64,000 nt of DNA from Opisthorchis felineus (GCA_004794785.1 SJOL01005632.1:240313-304312), one strand, 5' to 3'; shown: positions 37,901 through 49,711, counted from the stretch's first letter. The notes: generated from the sequence alone by a model not told the origin. Numbers and translations: made by a program.

Positions 37901-39185
37901 CCGAGTTAGCGTGCCAGCTGAGGCAGCTCTTACTACTGGTTCAGGCAAGATCCTGCTTTTGAATCACTGTCTCTGGATGAACGGTACTCAGGACCTCTGA
38001 AATACAGTCTATGGTAAAGTTACTCTGTATAATACCGACTGCATCTGGTGATACCTTGTTAATTAGTCTGCACTGAGACTAAACCTTAAGTTTTATCGCA
38101 TTCTTTCTGTGAAGGAAAGTTTTTATATGATTAAGTTTATTAACCTGTACCCAGTACCACTACCCTTCGGCTGGTTTGACCTGACAGCAAAAGTCTAAGT
38201 ACAGTCTGACTAAATGTTCGTCGACCCTGGTGCTGCAATGCCAGTCTGTTGTCTCCGAAGAGTTGGCACTTAAAAGACTGCCTGAAATTTGTGGGATGTG
38301 AGGCCTTAACAAAAGTGCCATGAGACGGAAGAAACTTTGATATGGAAAATTCGTACAAAAGGTACATGAATTTACGGGGTTTTAAGCGCATCCTAGCTCC
38401 TGCTGTTACCGAAGTCACGACATCACCGCCTACTTATTAGTAGTGTAGCCTATCGACACAGTTGGTACCATGGTACATACATTAAATGGAACGCAGTTAA
38501 CGTTAGTACAGACGGTTATCATGGTGTCTAAGCAATTTACGGCAAACTTATGAGAGTACCCTTATTTGCCGACATAAGTAAGCTAATAAAAATAATAATC
38601 TTCGGTAAACAACTAGTGTCATCAGGGGATACGGAATTTAGGTGCTCCGAGCCAAACTAGGCTCAGATCTTTTTGAGCGCAATGTGGTGTACAATATGGA
38701 AAGTTTAAAGTCAAAACACAGCGTAGTGGAATATGATGTTATAATCCGACGTTTCGGTTGCCGTAGACACACAAGTGTACTTTCTCGAATACATTCTTTG
38801 TCTATCAGTGCCATTCAGGGGTGCGTCCAATACTTAGTCGGAATGAGCTTCAGCTTTTATTTGTATATGGCATTGTTGAGATTTTCCTATAATACCTTTT
38901 CATCTTCAGCAGAAAAGTGACACTTGCAGAAGTACCCGGATCAACACAATTACTTACGTCTTCGAATGGATAGGGTAGTTTTTTCGTTATGATGTGATCG
39001 TTTTTCCACATCTGTCTCCTTCGTATGTCCACTTCAACTTCGAAACATATTCAGAAGAGATTGCAGTTATATATATATATATATACATTACGTCCTAGTA
39101 ATTGACTGAAATGAATTAGTTATCTTATGCTTTTGAGGTTGAACAGCCAACCATCGCTGATGTTGAAATCTTGTTACCCCTATCA
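34936..39185. other. No recognisable feature
   Basis: Short frames only, including 103 codons at 36052-36363 (+), 78 codons at 36290-36526 (+), and 92 codons at 38140-38418 (-). I recognise none of them. A short (TA)n run lies near 39066-39086. Confidence 0.4.
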
Positions 39186-39189
39186 AGGA

Positions 39190-39855
39190 TGGTGTGTAAT
39201 GATGATATATAAGAGTGTGGAAGAGATTGTGGAGAGTTTAGGTGTTGTCGATGCGGTCGGTCTTCCAAGATGGTGTCCCCGTGACCCTCCAGCACTTACC
39301 TTCCGAAGTTGCAAGCAATAATGCCTAATTGATGTTACTGGCGTTCGTGCTGTCAGGTTTTTTCCAGGTCGTAACTGATTGCATGGTGTAGGCACCTCAG
39401 AATGCTTTCGGCAGGCTAGCATCAGGTCCCTTCCTCATTCCCCCGTCCCTTTCCACTTTGAGGCTTTAAATGTAACTATAATTATTATAAAGGAAACTAC
39501 TCACAAGGTTGCTGGAAACTCTTCGACAGCCCATAACCGGTTTCGCCCATCTTGGGGCTCATCGGGTAGACGCAGTTCCCGAGTTTCCGTCAACCTTATG
39601 TTCTACTTGAACCCAAATTGGAATAAGTTCGACAAATACACTCATTTGCAAATCAACCTGGTCTTCGCGGGAGACTCAACTGAATCCCTCGTTTATGATT
39701 TCCTTCAAATGAATGTGCTGCACGAAGGCCGCCTCATATTTCAGTTAGTACAATATTCGAGATATTAAGTAAAATTTGTGGTTACACGGAAATGAAGCAT
39801 GTGTCAACACTGATGCTGCTGTCACCGGTGGTGAAGAAGATATACGGTACACTTT
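39190..39855 (+). repeat. RTE lineage I 3' end, split by an insertion
   Basis: Matches the 3' ends of the copies at 44.1-44.5 and 53.2-53.5 kb: GTGGAAGAGATTGTGGAGAGTTTAGGTG, CCCCGTGACCC, TGATGTTACTGGCGTTCG, GTAGGCACCTCAGAATG, AGGTCCCTTCC, GAGGCTTTAAAT. The sequence is then interrupted at about 39478-39775 and resumes as GTGGTTACACGGAAATGAAGC...GTCAACACTGATGCTGCT. Only the last codons and 3' UTR of the element are present. Confidence 0.8.
39478..39775. repeat. Unclassified dispersed repeat, copy A (inserted in the RTE 3' UTR)
   Basis: About 300 bases that split otherwise continuous RTE 3' UTR sequence. Shares two blocks with 34612-34935, one direct and one inverted, and a shorter block with 31862-31950. 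No ORF of convincing function. Its insertion postdates this RTE copy. Confidence 0.75.
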
Positions 39856-40150
39856 TCTCCAAAAGAAGTCATCTTGTGGCGAAGCATTGTTCGCGCCTTT
39901 TACTGTTCCGGTTTTACGAGAGCTCACACGAGCGGACACAGACCTTCGTGGAACTTTCAGGACCTATGGCCTCGGCCAATCAACTAGCTAGCTAAAACCA
40001 GCAGCAGAGTGTATAATACGGAATGAACTCGTCTCCGGAACTCCTACGAGCCAAACCATTCAGCGCAGACTCAAAGGTTGAAGTGAAGACAACTTCTACT
40101 CTACTCTTCAGACGTCATGCCCTCAGTAGCCAACCAAATCGAAGAGGATT

Positions 40151-40287
40151 ATGGTCGTTGGCTTGTTCGCTAACCTGGGCAATTTGATTGTAAACGTTTC
40201 ATCACCAATCGAGGTGACATCATCATCGATTGGTGATGAAACATTTGCAATCATATTGCCCAGCTCAGCGAACAAGCCAACGACCAT
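40151..40287. repeat. Palindromic repeat: 62-base arms, 13-base loop
   Basis: Arms 40151-40212 and 40226-40287 are inverted repeats (ATGGTCGTTGGCTTGTTCGC ... GCGAACAAGCCAACGACCAT) around the loop GGTGACATCATCA. The inner arm carries AAACGTTTCATCACCAATCGA. It shares its order of blocks (GCGAACA..., AGCTC.GCG, ACGTTTC.TCAC, GACATCATCA) with the palindrome at 45.4 kb, so the two form one family. Confidence 0.9.
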
Positions 40288-41380
40288 CTACGCTACCTGA
40301 GCTACCAACATTTTCCTCGAAGAGGATTCTATCTGCAACCTCACACTGACGCAGTCCACCTCCGTTGTAAACCAAAACGGCGAATGACGCCGGCGCTTAT
40401 ATCTCTTCTTACCTCCTAAGTCAAGTGCAGAGATGGTCATGCAGGCCACCCCGTCAACGGCAATCCGGTTAATCCCAGCTGCCTTAAATTTCTGTCACAT
40501 TCCCGCCTCGATGTACACACCACGACGAATTCGGCGCACAGAACAACCTCAAGGGTAGACGGAAATTCGGTTCCAGTTAACCGAACTGTTACACAATCAC
40601 CATTTTTGCACAGCTTTGTTGTGGATTCGTTGATCCTATCTTGAATCCGTTGAAGTTGCAATCAATCAAATGCTAAAGACTTCAAACCACCCAGTTCTCT
40701 GATCCCAGGTCTCATGCAAACGACAAACCAGACGTTGAAACGTGCACCCGCAGATATGCGACAAAACAGAAGTAAGGTGTACGATAAACCATCACATAGA
40801 TCGGAAAAGTCTTCAACGTTCCCGTCTAAGCAACATGCGCTGTCCTACTTACTGTATGATCTTGAGGGTAGCCGAATACTTATCGACATTGCGGCAGTCC
40901 TGTGTTTCGGCACTTTCAGTACATATGAGAAGTGCCCAGATTAGAACGCTGACGGAAGCGGTTGAAATCTGCCACTCCAGAGGAGGTGGACGCCGCAGAT
41001 GTACCGTAGGTCGGCGCTTAACTATGCATAAAAGAGGCCCTAATAGTGGGCTAAACAGCGTAATTGGCTGCTGTAGGAGGATTGTGTATTCGAATAGCCC
41101 CTACCGTTGCTGTCACAGACATGCATACGCATAATGTTCCAAACACAACACAAACTTGCGATTCAAAATTGTCAGCTTCTGAATAGTACATTCCTAGGTA
41201 GGTGATAACAGTGTTGGATAAATCAATCTAATCTGAAACGTTGTAGAGATATATACTCAAAAGTGTACTCAAGCGTAATCATATTGCTGGTCCTGACAAC
41301 CTTCTACCTGCTCTGTCCCAATTCAGTGACAACCCTAAACACTTCCAAATCTGCTTTCAAATCCTGAAAGCCTGTCTACT
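40288..41380. other. Upstream of the RTE copy; possible 5' UTR
   Basis: No domain recognised. The part next to 41383 may be the 5' UTR of the RTE element. The 130-codon frame at 40742-41134 (+) is not recognisable. Confidence 0.4.
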
Positions 41381-41382
41381 TA

Positions 41383-44300
41383 GCTGCCTTCAATGTTCGG
41401 ACGCTGAAGCAAACAGGACAACAAGTGACCTTTGCCCATAGGCTGGATTCCCTCTATACTAAAGTATGCTGTTTGTCAGAAACAAAGATACAGAACTCAA
41501 GTACCGTGATCGAACTGACTGCCCCCTCACTCTCTTCCTGGTTCCAGCTGCGCATCTCTGGTGATGCAGAGGCTGCTGCAGCAAGATACGCCGGCGTGGA
41601 TATTGTATTGAGCAACCGACCGGAAGCGTATCTACCTGTTGATAGTCGCCTCTGCGCGGTTCGTTTGTCTGTGAAAGAATCTCGAGAATCTGAGGTTCAC
41701 AGCACCCTGTTTATTGTGTCTGCTTACGACCCAACGGACTGAGGCTCTGAATCAACCAAATAAAGTTTCAATGACGCTCTAGGTGCTCCTTTAAAACGGG
41801 CAACAACCTAAGACATTGTTGCGGTTGCTGATATCCTGAACGCCCAGGTAGGCAGATTAAGTGCCGCTGAGGACCAACTGGGTGTTCATCTTGGGTTGGA
41901 TACAGAGACGCACGGACAACGGAAATCGTACACTTCAGACATGTGCCGATCACAGCCTGTGCTTTTGCAGTACCAACTCCAGGAACAGCGGAAATCTCTT
42001 GACGACGTGGTGACCACCAGCAAACCAGTCCCGAATCCAAACAGACCACACCGGCGTCGGTTACCGGTGGCGAGGGTCGATCACTACCTGCCGCTACTTC
42101 TGGACTACCAGTTTAGGCTCCGACAATGCACTTGTACGCTGTTGCTTTTCACTGCGCTATTCAAGGCTACGCAAAACGCTCACACCTCACTTAGCCATTG
42201 AGAAGCTAAAGGATCCAGAAATCAAACGAAACTTTCAGAACCCGCTCCTCGAACATCTGCAGGACCCATCTACATCGAATATTAACGGCCACTGGGAACA
42301 GATATCCACAGTGCTACTCAGAGCCGGAACTTCCGTTTGCGGTACAATCCAGCCGACCAAATCCAAAAATTTGATCTCGGATAGGAACGTGGATTTGCTG
42401 GAGGCCCGGCGACAGATTCCTCCTGAGCGCAACCACAAATCAACTCGACGCATCACCCGACACCAGGCAAAACTGAGTGTCCGTGCAGAACACGAACCTT
42501 GGTGGACCTGAAAGGCTGAAGAAATGGAAGGGGCGAAAAATGCTGGAAAGGTCCGCAAGCTGTCCCACGCAATTCGTTAGACTGGCCTTCTGGAGCCTCT
42601 TTTCAGAGAAACTATCAGGGACTAGAATGGCTACCTGATATCCAACAAAGCAGAACGTTTGGACCGTTGGGCACATTACTTACAACAACAACTGAGTCGT
42701 TCACCTGCTACCAGCAACCCGGGCTGCCGGCCTTCAACAGAAACGTGGATTGTGAACATGGAACCCACCTTAGTCTCATAAGTGTGCCAGTGTACATCTC
42801 TGCTGAAGCGACATCGTACTCCTGGCCCTGATGAACTTCCAACTGCTCTCTTCAAGAATGGTGAAGAATTCATCAGTCAGCGCCTGTCTAGCCTATTTGC
42901 GTCTATTTGGGAGAAACAAACCGTTCCAGATAACTGAGGTGAGTCGATAATTGTGCCCATTTTCAAAAAGAGTACTCGTAGTGAATGTGGCAACCACAGA
43001 GGTGTCAGCTTGGCTCCTGTTGTAACAAGGCTCCTGGCGTCACTGATTCTTCGGCGTCTTACGGCGGCACGCGAATCCTTGACCCGTAGGATTTCGACCG
43101 GATAGAGGCTGTGTCGATCACATCTTCACACTCCGCCAGGTGTTAGAGCAACGCCACATGTACAGACGACCCAGAATCTTCGTATTCCTTCGCTTCAAGG
43201 ATACGTTCGATTCTGTCGATCGGTCCGTGCTGTTAACCATACTTCCTCAACAAATTATGACCCAGAAGCTTGTGAACATAATCCGGTCCCTATATTCACA
43301 TACTTCTGGGCCTGTTAGGGTGTATGGTGAGCTCTCCAGAAGCTTCCCTACAAAAATTGGTGTCCGACAAGGATGTCCACTCTCTCCATTCTTGTTCAAA
43401 TTCGTCGTTGATGAAATAATCAGACGAACGCTGGAAGGCCTTCAAACCTCCGTGTACAAATAGTTGCTGGTGAGAACCTTGTCGATCTGGGGTACACAGA
43501 CAACATCGCTCTCGTCTTTGAAGACCAAGGCGCAGCACAAACTCTGTTGAATAAACTGACCACCGGAATACCATTTTCGGCATGCGCCTAGAACCTCCAA
43601 AGTGCAAAGTCATGCTTCCTAACGTACAATCCCTGAACATACCACTTACAATTCAAGGGGAATCACTGGAGGCTGTGGAGAATTTTACATACCTCGGTAG
43701 TTGTATTAGTTCTGATGAAAGTGATTCCGATGAAGTCAGCGCACAAATCTCAAAGGTCAGAATCACGTTTTCGAATTTGCGCCACTTGTGACGTCAACGA
43801 GGCATATCACTGGGCCTCAAGAGTCACATGTGCCGGGCTACAGTAAGAGCTGTATGGTTGTATGGTTGCGAAGCATGGCCTCTGAGGATAGATGATGTGA
43901 GGCGTCTTCAGACTTTTTGATCACCCGTGCCTCAGGAGCGTTGCTGGTGTCGGATGACGTCAACGAATTCGTAACGAGGTAATTAGAAAATAGGCATATG
44001 GTTGTGCAGCAGGTAGTTCATTCGCGGAAAACATCCAGTACCATCACCTGCGGTGGCTCGGCCATGTGCTACACCTGCCGAAATACCGTCTACCGAGATG
44101 AGTGTTGTACTCTGTGCCTCCTTCAGAACGGCGGAAGCCGCGAGGCGGACAACGTATCACTTGGCAGAAGGGTGTGAAAGAGATTACGAAGAGTTTGGGT
44201 GTTGTTGGTGCGGTACGCCTTCCACGATTAGGTCCCCGTGACCCCGCCCGCACTTCGCTGAAGACAATGCAAGAAATGGCGGCTGATCGATGTCACTGGC

Positions 44301-44525
44301 GTTCGTACTGTTGGTTTCTTTCCAGATTGTCTGAGCTCTTGGAGATGTAGGCACATCAGAATCCTTGACATAGGCGGCACTAGGTCCCGTCCCGTCCCTC
44401 ACTCACATTTTTCTCTTCTTTTCACTCGAAGCCTTTAAATATAATTGGATGAACTTTATGGTTGTACGACAGTGAAACAGTAGTGTCAACACTGATGTTG
44501 CTGCCTCTGATGATGAAGATGATGA
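41383..44525 (+). mobile_element. RTE-clade LINE, lineage I, near full length but inactive
   Basis: The most complete RTE here. The endonuclease begins at 41383 (AAFNVRTLKQTGQQV...VCCLSETKI with the catalytic Glu; VDIVLSNRPEAYLPVDSRLCAVRLS; VSAYDPTD). The linker runs about 41820-42720. The RT at about 42830-43920 shows PIFKKST, NHRGVSLAPV, VLEQRHMYRRP, FKDTFDSVDRSVLL (motif A), GVRQGCPLSPFLFKF (motif B) and YTDNIALV (motif C, normally YADD). The 3' end (44100-44525) has the shared GTAGGCACATCAGAATCC region and a GATGATGAAGATGATG tail. Several frameshifts and stops are present, and the endonuclease 'GDMN' is altered to ADILN. The family resembles schistosome SR2-type RTE elements. Confidence 0.9.
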
Positions 44526-45390
44526 AACGGAAGAGCTTTGATTGTGATATTTGAGTTGTTCAGGACAGTTCGCACCAACCAGAATAGAGACTGAAAGTAG
44601 TCGGGTCTTATTTTTGTTGCAGCGTGTCACCTAATTTTGGATTTTAAACGGCCACAAAGAGAGGTGGATTATTCCAGGCGGGTTTAAGTACAGTACCCAA
44701 ATGCTTTTGTGCTATGGTCCCTGATTAACCGTGTTCGTAGGTTGTGCTCAATCGGTCCGGTTTCATAAACGCTGGCTGCTGATACAGACCATAAGGGTGA
44801 TGCCAAATAAATCCTCGAAATGGTGCTACGAAATGGTGTGACTGGACTGCGTTTTCCTAAACTATAGTGGTCAGCGCGCACCAACCAATGTGTGCACAAA
44901 AAATACTGAATTGAGGTACATGCATATTCTAGAACTAAGACCATCACCCATGGTACGCTCTGCTATCACACAAGATTTCAAATTGTTGTTGCAAGGCCTT
45001 TGCCCACAAGCGGTTTTAGGTGAGACAGTACTGTATGACGAATTAACCATTTTATATTTACTGTCTCTGTCATATCTTCGAACCCCGGGCGGTTAGTTCC
45101 ATCATCAATCCACACGTTCCATTTTCGTACGAATGCGCGCATGGACGTATCGCATACATGACCATCGATCGCGCAGTTGGCGAGACTTCGGCTATGCTTG
45201 CCGTATGCAGTTGTTGCTGAATAACATTCCACTTGCTCCAGATCGGACGTTCTATCTGTTCCATATCCGTAAGATCTGGCGCGAACTACTATTTTGATCG
45301 TCCGGCCTAGCTGCACAGGTGTTGGCAACTGATATCACTAGCAAAGTGATTATGTGGTAATGTGTTGAAATATTGGTAGCTCGGGTGAGT
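44526..45390. other. No recognisable feature
   Basis: Short frames only (longest 116 codons, 44978-45328 minus) between the RTE tail and the palindrome. No domain recognised. Confidence 0.4.
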
Positions 45391-45393
45391 TTA

Positions 45394-45581
45394 TTGGTTG
45401 TTGATCAGGTGGCTGTTGATCTGTTCGCCGAGCTTGGCAAGTGGCTTGCAAACGTTTCGTCACTATACGAGGAGACATCATCAGTGCGCACTGATGATGT
45501 CTCCTCGTATGGTGACGAAACGTTTGCAAGCCAATTGCCAAGCTCGGCGAACAGATCAACAGCCACCTGATCAACAACCAA
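45394..45581. repeat. 188-base near-perfect palindrome without spacer
   Basis: Arms 45394-45487 and 45488-45581 are exact reverse complements apart from about two mismatches. The centre is TCAGTGC|GCACTGA. Outer ends read TTGGTTGTTGATCAGGTGGC and its complement. Because of the symmetry both strands carry almost the same open frame (45398-45679 plus and 45350-45634 minus), which is a by-product and not a gene. Same family as 40151-40287 and the fragment at 16177-16206. Confidence 0.95.
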
Positions 45582-45584
45582 CAG

Positions 45585-46670
45585 TGATTATGTTTTTGAC
45601 AGCTGAGAGTGATGAAGATCCAACGGTTGACCATTCGCAGCTACAGCAAACGAAAGCAGTCAACAAAATTCCTGCATAAGTCAGCACAATCAAAGCATTG
45701 GCATCTCAACCAAAAAACCAATTGAAAATAACGCTGTCCCCAAATAGACTCAGTGAATTCCCACTATCGATCACTTGATGATTGTGTGAGTAGGTCACCT
45801 CTGCGACCGCTTCACTTAACTCACGAGAAAAAAAAACGAATGAAATCCAGGTATCTTTGGTATATGACTTGGAGTAGACAAACTGAACCACATCGCAGCT
45901 CCAAAACCAAGCCATTTTCGGCACGATGCTCATATCTACATAGAACAGTCCTGTCCTACCCTCAACTCACATTAATAAAATCAACTGCGTCATCATCGTC
46001 GACCACAATCATTACTCATCAATAAGCACCCATCCAGATAACACCAACCTATCAAAGGAGAGAGAGTGACAAACAGCAAGCACACGCAGGTCGCCTGAGG
46101 GGAAATACAAAACAGCTTATTCCATCATACGGAGGAACACCCTATAGAGCGTTTATTTCAGCCATCACCATGCGGTCACTACAAAACTAGATTAACGAAC
46201 CGGCCAGACATCCTACTGTGTATCCAAATCAAAAAGGTTGTTCTGTAATGTCCCCTCCAGAATGCGATAGGTGGTAATGCACAGAGCCTCAAAAATTTCT
46301 GAACCCCACAACCTCACAAAAAACACGAAAGATCGAAGGTGAAAGATTTATACTTCGCTAAAAATTAAAATACACACAGATAGTGTCTGCTGCACATAAC
46401 GTAAAGGATAATGACGAACCACTAACACAGTAGTACACGTTAGGACAGAGAGAAGTATCAGTTGCCACATACTGGTGCACAAGAATACACTCCTGATCCT
46501 CGGTAAATGTACTACATTAGGTATTTACAAGGCAAGTTATGCGGACTTGTTAAAAATCATCCAGATGGAAGTGAGAAAAAAGTCAGTGGAAATGAAGTAC
46601 CCCGAATACCACTGCAACGTTAATTTGGCTGAAAGACGGATGAAAACCGTTGTTAACATCAGTCTACCTT
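45585..46670. other. Intergenic, downstream of TXNDC9
   Basis: No gene seen. On the minus strand an AATAAA (46157-46152) lies about 520 bases after the TXNDC9 stop and is a possible, unproven polyadenylation signal. Confidence 0.4.
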
Positions 46671-46676
46671 ATGAAG

Positions 46677-47375
46677 TCAATCACTATCCTCGTCGCCATC
46701 TTCAACAGATTTACCACGAATAGTTTTTATCTCACGTTTCTTTGCATCAAAGCCCTTAAAGGTGATGGATCCAGGTTTGCCACTATCCGGAGGGGTTGTG
46801 ATGTCCCCACTGTACTGAATCACTTGTCCAACAGCGAGACGCCATTCAAGCATCGCCGTGGAAAACTCATCGTGGCCACCAAGATCGTCGAAACCGATTA
46901 TCCGATCGCAAACCTGTTCGTTCTTCACCAGAATGATTGTCGGAATCACGATAATTCCAAGACGCTGTGTAAGGAATGGAGATTTCTCGGCATTCAGTTT
47001 GATCATTCTACACTCAATATGTTTCGGAGCCAGTATGGAAAGATGTTTGTCGATAATTTTACAACGAAAGGTCGAATCACGATAGAAGTGGCAGACAACA
47101 CCAAACGGGGATTTTTTACAAGCTGCAAAGAAATCTTGTTCATTTCCGAGTTCAGAGTAAACACCATGGCCTGCAGCAATCCACTCTGAACGTTGTTGAG
47201 ATTCGTTTTTCATCTGTTTCAGCCTATTTCGCCGTATTGCTTCCAAACCGTCTTCATCTAGGTGGTCCAACCGATTGATTTCTTGATCTAATGTTTCCTC
47301 AAGGACTTGCGCTGCCTTCATAAGTCGGGCCGCCGCTAACTTATCAGTAGCTGCTTGTTGTGCTTTTTGAGCCAT
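46677..47375 (-). CDS. TXNDC9: Thioredoxin domain-containing protein 9 (phosducin-like), intact
   Basis: 232 codons, ATG at 47375, TGA at 46677-46679; the family is usually about 226 residues. Residues 1-60 form a charged helical N-terminus (LEETLDQEINRLDHLDEDGL). Residues about 65-190 are the thioredoxin-like fold typical of TXNDC9: GHGVYSEL at 69-76, DFFAACKKS, VVCHFYRDSTFRCKIID at 93-109, the cis-Pro loop VIPT at 143-146, GFDDLGGHDEF at 161-171, and LEWRLA at 176-181. There is no CxxC redox pair, as in the family, so it is not an oxidoreductase. Known members bind the cytosolic chaperonin CCT and modulate actin/tubulin folding. The tail is acidic (EDGDEDSD). Single coding exon. The frame is open for 12 more codons upstream, but an acceptor four bases before the ATG supports this start. 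Confidence 0.95.
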   Translation of the reverse strand: MAQKAQQAATDKLAAARLMKAAQVLEETLDQEINRLDHLDEDGLEAIRRNRLKQMKNESQQRSEWIAAGHGVYSELGNEQDFFAACKKSPFGVVCHFYRDSTFRCKIIDKHLSILAPKHIECRMIKLNAEKSPFLTQRLGIIVIPTIILVKNEQVCDRIIGFDDLGGHDEFSTAMLEWRLAVGQVIQYSGDITTPPDSGKPGSITFKGFDAKKREIKTIRGKSVEDGDEDSD

Positions 47376-47400
47376 TACGCTAGGAAAGGAAGAGAAAAAG
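47376..47400 (-). promoter_or_regulatory. 3' splice acceptor four bases upstream of the TXNDC9 ATG
   Basis: On the minus strand, TTTTTCTCTTCCTTTCCTAG ends at 47380, then CGTA, then ATG at 47375. A long pyrimidine tract plus CTAG is a strong acceptor. Because the coding exon starts only four bases before the ATG, the 5' end of the mRNA must come from a spliced-leader RNA or an upstream non-coding exon. The upstream codons (MRQSFFSSFPSV) are therefore intronic. Confidence 0.75.
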
Positions 47401-49278
47401 GATTGACGCAACAGTTAACAGACGAGACAAAATGGACTGTTCTTGCGATATTTGTGTGCCTCATTATAGCAATGCACTTCAGGGAGTATTCATTTGCCTC
47501 ATAAGCAGCGTAGTACCAAGAAAACTACTTCGAATAACAACTCAACTGAAACTGAGGCAGCCTTTGTGCAGCTGAAGAATATCACACATTGGGGATTTAG
47601 CTGAGATCCAAATGAGCTGATTTTCAAACGGGTATGTAGCCCCACTTACTTACAATTCTGTCCAAGTAAGAAACAAACTTAATGGAACCTCTGGGACTAC
47701 AACTACCTAGTGAGCACCAAGAAGGAAGAGACCAGTAGTGGGAAATCGAACAGTAACGTCAAAAAGTAGTTGATTTGTTGCCAGAAACCATAAGTCCAAC
47801 TTCAGTACTGAATCAACAAGCGCTATGCTTCAAAGGAAGCTTATTGTCGAATGCAATTTTCTTGTCTTCAACGCAGTGTCCAGACGACATAACCATAAAG
47901 CAATAGTGGATGTCTTACCAAATTGTGGATCCTATCTTCCATCCACAAATTGGTCATGTCAATCGGAGATGCGACTAGGTGAGGAAATTGAACCGAAATT
48001 CGGCGGCTGCAGCATTCACTCATCCAACATGATGCAAATACGCAGATGTGCACATTCGTCCACTATCTCTGGCAGTTCTGACACAATGATCAACTTTGAA
48101 GGAACAAAGGACATGCACAATCGCACGACAACATTACTCGAATTATTCAGTTTGCTTGAATGGAATCTGAACTAAATTGTGAGATGTCGCCTGAATACTC
48201 TAGTCTTTATGGTTTTTGTCAGGAAGAAGTTCCACACTGGGCGCCGCACTGGCCCTTGCAATAGGAGTGTGAAAAAAGTGGGATAGTTCCTCCAGACGAT
48301 CAGCATTCCCATATCTATGGGAATGGCGATGCTGCATTCTTCCGGTGAGAAGAGGTCCGCCCCAGAAACCACACACCGATCACTAAACAGTTAGCCATGG
48401 ATGCGAACAACTCATTGAATACGGTCGAAATGTGAATAAATCATAACAAGAACTTAATTCGACTAAAAAACCACCTGTTGCGTGCTTCAATAACCGGAGT
48501 AAAGCATCTTTAACTCCACCACTTACTCCTTGGTTAGGTCATTCCCTAAAACCAAGTGTCATTGGCTCAAGGGAAGATTAGTCAATAAAGTTCAAAAATA
48601 TCTGCCATGTTGTACGACGAACTGTTGGGTCAAAGGCTACAGGTGAGATTCCCGAGTTGACTTCCATCCCCACATCTCCCCACTGCCTTTATGAGGAAGA
48701 AGTTGAAGGGGATATTTCAAACAAACCTCGCCCAACCTTCGCAACCTGAAAGCGTCACTCTCCTGTGCAGATCTTTTTTCACCAACCAACACCCTGGCAC
48801 ACACGCCTCCTGTCAGCCCTTCAATTATCTCCAAGCTGGTTTTCCAGCTACGCAACAGTCCACCGACTGGAAAAACAAACAGCTGTTTAATATTGCAGTC
48901 CTGACGCATGTTTCTGAAACAGGCATACAAGATTCAAATCAGATGAGCTCAGATCACTTTAGGTATCCGGTGGTTCTGTTGTACTCAGCCCCGAAAATGA
49001 AAGCACTTTACTGGCCTGGATTCCGGCAAACATTCGCATGTGAAGTGCTCACCTGGCTGGCCCATTTAAAGTCAATGCAAATTGTGCCAACATATGTTCA
49101 GACAGACGGGTGATCTCGAAGCTGAGAACGACACTTTGTATCAGAATCTGTTGCAGCTAGTTCGGTCGGCAAAAAACGGATGCATAGGTCAGCCGACTTA
49201 TTCCTGAAGAAACAAATTCGTGGGGTCAGTTTGGCATCGGTGCTCACCGCACAGACAGTACTGAGCGGATTATCCAAT
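47401..49278. other. Upstream of TXNDC9; no recognisable feature
   Basis: Contains unplaced frames of 116 codons (47825-48175, +) and 140 codons (48691-49113, +) with no domain recognised. The promoter and any first exon of TXNDC9 would lie here but cannot be located by eye. Confidence 0.4.
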
Positions 49279-49282
49279 TATT

Positions 49283-49430
49283 TAATCGCGGGTTCGAAAC
49301 TCTCTGAGTTTTGTGAGATGCGAACTGCTGATGATTGCCAACAAGAATGAAACAGATGCATTGCTTCCCAGCCTTTCAGCATGGATTGGCTTCACTAACA
49401 GAGAGTAGCAGAGCCAGAAGCAGACCTGAA
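49283..49430 (+). repeat. SINE-2 family copy
   Basis: Carries GCGGGTTCGAAACTCTC (B-box-like GGTTCGAAAC), GTGAGATGCGAACTGCTGATGATT, AAGAATGAAACAG, CAGCATGGATTGGCTTCACT, and an A-run (ATCGAAAAAAAC) at the end. The 5' tRNA-like head is shorter or more decayed than in the 49.7 kb copy. Confidence 0.75.
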
Positions 49431-49439
49431 ATCGAAAAA

Positions 49440-49610
49440 AACTATCATTGTTGCAAGGAGGATGGATAGCCGCAGTTCCAGCGTTTGCCGCAAAGTGGAA
49501 CACAAAACCCGACTTGATCCTCGCGAATCTGACCCTCTCGATGGCGGATCATAACCTGCGTAGGATAATAATAAAAGGAACTTTCGAAGTCCATCTGAGA
49601 AGTCGTTGCT
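49440..49610 (-). pseudogene. RTE reverse transcriptase fragment between two SINE-2 copies
   Basis: On the minus strand the phrase RVRFARIKSGFV corresponds to 'RQIRENQAGFRPGR' of the 54.9 kb RTE copy. It is probably the continuation of the minus-strand RTE at 49.9-51.3 kb, separated from it by the SINE-2 insertion at 49.7 kb. Confidence 0.55.
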
Positions 49611-49711
49611 CGAGGAGCCAGTCAACACGTGTGACCGCGTGATGTAGATCCCGTGGAAGGATGAGTGGCGCTATATCCTGTCCAAGTGAGTTAATCACAC
49701 TGCTGATCAGC

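Noticed and set aside
45350..45679. Overlapping 93-94 codon frames on both strands with nearly the same protein
   Set aside because: Mirror images created by the 188-base palindrome, not genes.
46650..47189. 179-codon plus-strand frame
   Set aside because: Antisense shadow of the TXNDC9 coding sequence.
48691..49113. 140-codon plus-strand frame
   Set aside because: No recognisable domain and no splice or start context; left unannotated.
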